A DNA stretch of 64,000 nt, taken from the NCBI GenBank assembly GCA_028564675.1, contig JAOVVO010000032.1, positions 62,001 through 126,000 of the forward strand. The letters run 5' to 3'. A program made the position numbers and the translations under genes. Below the pieces are notes generated by a model that saw nothing but the letters and a program-made list of their open reading frames with translations, did no database searches and had not been told where the DNA came from. Shown in pieces: positions 62,670 through 64,000 of the stretch (positions within the stretch are counted from its first letter, which is position 1; each line of letters starts with the position of its first letter). The stretch is from Onchocerca lupi. Lineage: Eukaryota > Nematoda > Chromadorea > Rhabditida > Onchocercidae.

Positions 62670-63963
62670 TTATATAGCGGTTGCTGTTGTTGCTACGGCT
62701 GATTCGTTACTTTGCGATTCATCTTCATCCCTTTCTTCATGCTCATCCTGATTCAACACTAAAATAAAGAACAATTAAATGAATCCATGACTGCACAAAT
62801 AAAGAGATGAAAATGATCACAATGCAACTTAACTGCAAATCTACACATACTAAAATTTGAAAAAGAAAGGCAGAACGTTTACATTAATAATATCCAAGTA
62901 TAAACAAAAAAGAATATTATAAAATTAAGTTTATATAAAGTAAGTTTTTATAAAGACAATTATAAAGTAAAAAAATTAAAAAATATAAAATTAACTATTG
63001 TAAAAAGGCAATTATAAAAAAAGACAAAATAAATCAGTAAAACTGAAAACCAAATATCACTTTAACAATTATAGAATCCAGAAATAATTATAGAACTGTT
63101 TGCTAGGATAAAAATTTTTGGTCTTATAGCCTGGAGGAAAAAATTAGCAGAATAAATTAGAAATTATACCACTTGCACCAGGAGTGACAGCATTATTAAA
63201 TGCGCTAGTTGAATAATTTCGTGACGAATTTGATTGACTTGTACAAGGTGAAAATGGATTAATTTTGTATAAAAAGCACAAGTTACAAACACGAACCTGA
63301 AATGTGGAGATATCGGTACATATCAAAACAATTTTGAAAGATGGAATAAATTCTAAAACAAACTCTGGTGTAATTTAGAAAATTTGAACTAAAAGAAAAA
63401 TATGCTGCAAGAAAAAATTAAACAAAAATGGATCTCTATTCCCCTTATCACATATTACCAATAATATATTAAAAAACACATCATAACAAAAAATAGCATC
63501 TTTAATTAGAATAACCTTTTACAGAGAAAAGAGCAGAAAAAAGGTAATATTTAGAAGTCAAATATAATCGAAATGTTAAAGCAAAAGAAAATGAAAAATG
63601 TCTCATATAAATGCGAAGAAATCATTACTTTCCTGTCATAACCCAATTCGGGAAGCGGTAAGGAGTTGGCAGAACAACGCGAGCAAAAGATTCTTCCGCA
63701 ATTGCGGCAATGATGACGGCGTCGGACCAATGTGAATTGTGCGCCACAGGCCGTGCACTGCTCACAGTCACTATCTGGCACCCAACGAACACCTACAGGA
63801 AAATGGTAATATTTTGATTTCGTTTTTTTTTTTTTTTTAAAGTAAAAAAAAAAAAAGAAAAAAGAAAAAACTAACCGATAAGGGAAGGTAAAGGAAGCGC
63901 TTCTTGCACTTCCACACCCATTTCCTCCTCGTTCTCCGGATTTGGCGCTGTTTTACCGGATAT
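62670..63963 (-). CDS. lst-2: LST-2 / ZFYVE28-type FYVE protein, 3' end (partial)
   Basis: Four minus-strand exons: 63963-63876, 63792-63629, 63296-63170, 62758-62670 (stop TAA), with phases all consistent. The gene enters from the right edge, and only its last 155 or so codons are seen. The FYVE finger has WVPDSDCEQCTACGAQFTLV, RRRHHCRNCGRIFCSRC and VRVCNLCF, so the WxxD, RR/KHHCR and RVC phosphoinositide-binding signatures and the eight zinc-ligand cysteine/histidine positions are present. The finger is followed by NPFSPCTS, which matches the PVRVCTHCYMFHVTPF end of human LST2/ZFYVE28. Unlike the human protein, which stops soon after, this one has an extra Ser/Asn-rich and acidic tail (EERDEDESQSNESA). 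Family role: FYVE domains bind PI3P on endosomes; LST-2 down-regulates EGFR/LET-23 signalling. Confidence 0.88.
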
Positions 63964-64000
63964 CTAAAAATAGAAAGTGGTCCTATAGCAAAATTAATAC

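Noticed and set aside
1..64000. CRISPR arrays, transposons, rRNA genes, bacterial (Wolbachia-like) insertions
   Set aside because: No regularly spaced repeats, transposase or reverse transcriptase motifs, rRNA-like blocks or bacterial-type uninterrupted genes were seen.

Overview
The window is 64 kb of AT-rich eukaryotic DNA: short exons separated by GT/AG introns of about 100 bases to several kb, long T- and A-rich non-coding tracts, and acceptors of the TTTCAG/TTTTAG type. The protein families point to a nematode. They include a SoxC gene of the SEM-2 type, an LST-2-type FYVE protein and a ferrochelatase-like pseudoenzyme of the kind described in nematodes. Base composition and gene spacing fit a filarial parasite, but I cannot name the species. 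There is no sign of bacterial genes, operons, CRISPR, rRNA or mobile elements.

Five genes are identified with good support. From left to right: (1) sem-2/SoxC, + strand, 19752-23426, eight coding exons, 533 aa, HMG box split by an intron. (2) A ferrochelatase-like gene (FeCL type), + strand, 30997-33871. It keeps the four [2Fe-2S] cysteine ligands but lacks the GGGSPI and SAHSLP catalytic motifs. (3) An NRBP-type pseudokinase gene, + strand, 39398-44428, 13 exons, 539 aa, including one GC-AG intron. (4) A PDZ-SH3-GK membrane-associated guanylate kinase (MPP/p55-like), + strand, 52874-58968, eight exons, 509 aa. (5) The 3' end of an lst-2 (ZFYVE28) orthologue, - strand, 62670-63963, carrying the FYVE finger; its 5' part lies beyond the right edge.

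The first 19.6 kb has no gene I can name. I could assemble an unrecognised four-exon, about 262-aa gene on the minus strand (3624-5701) whose splice phases all agree. A weaker 79-aa two-exon candidate lies at 45952-46293. Several isolated + strand exon-like segments (839-1057, 2035-2143, 5110-5190, 8139-8246) and two GC-richer blocks (about 12.87-13.3 kb and 14.5-14.7 kb) could be exons of a sparse long-intron gene or conserved non-coding DNA upstream of sem-2. The rest is intergenic or intronic sequence with simple repeats.

The named genes do not form a pathway. SEM-2 is a developmental transcription factor, LST-2 an endosomal regulator of EGFR signalling, the MAGUK a membrane scaffold, NRBP an adaptor pseudokinase and FeCL a predicted non-catalytic relative of the last enzyme of haem synthesis.
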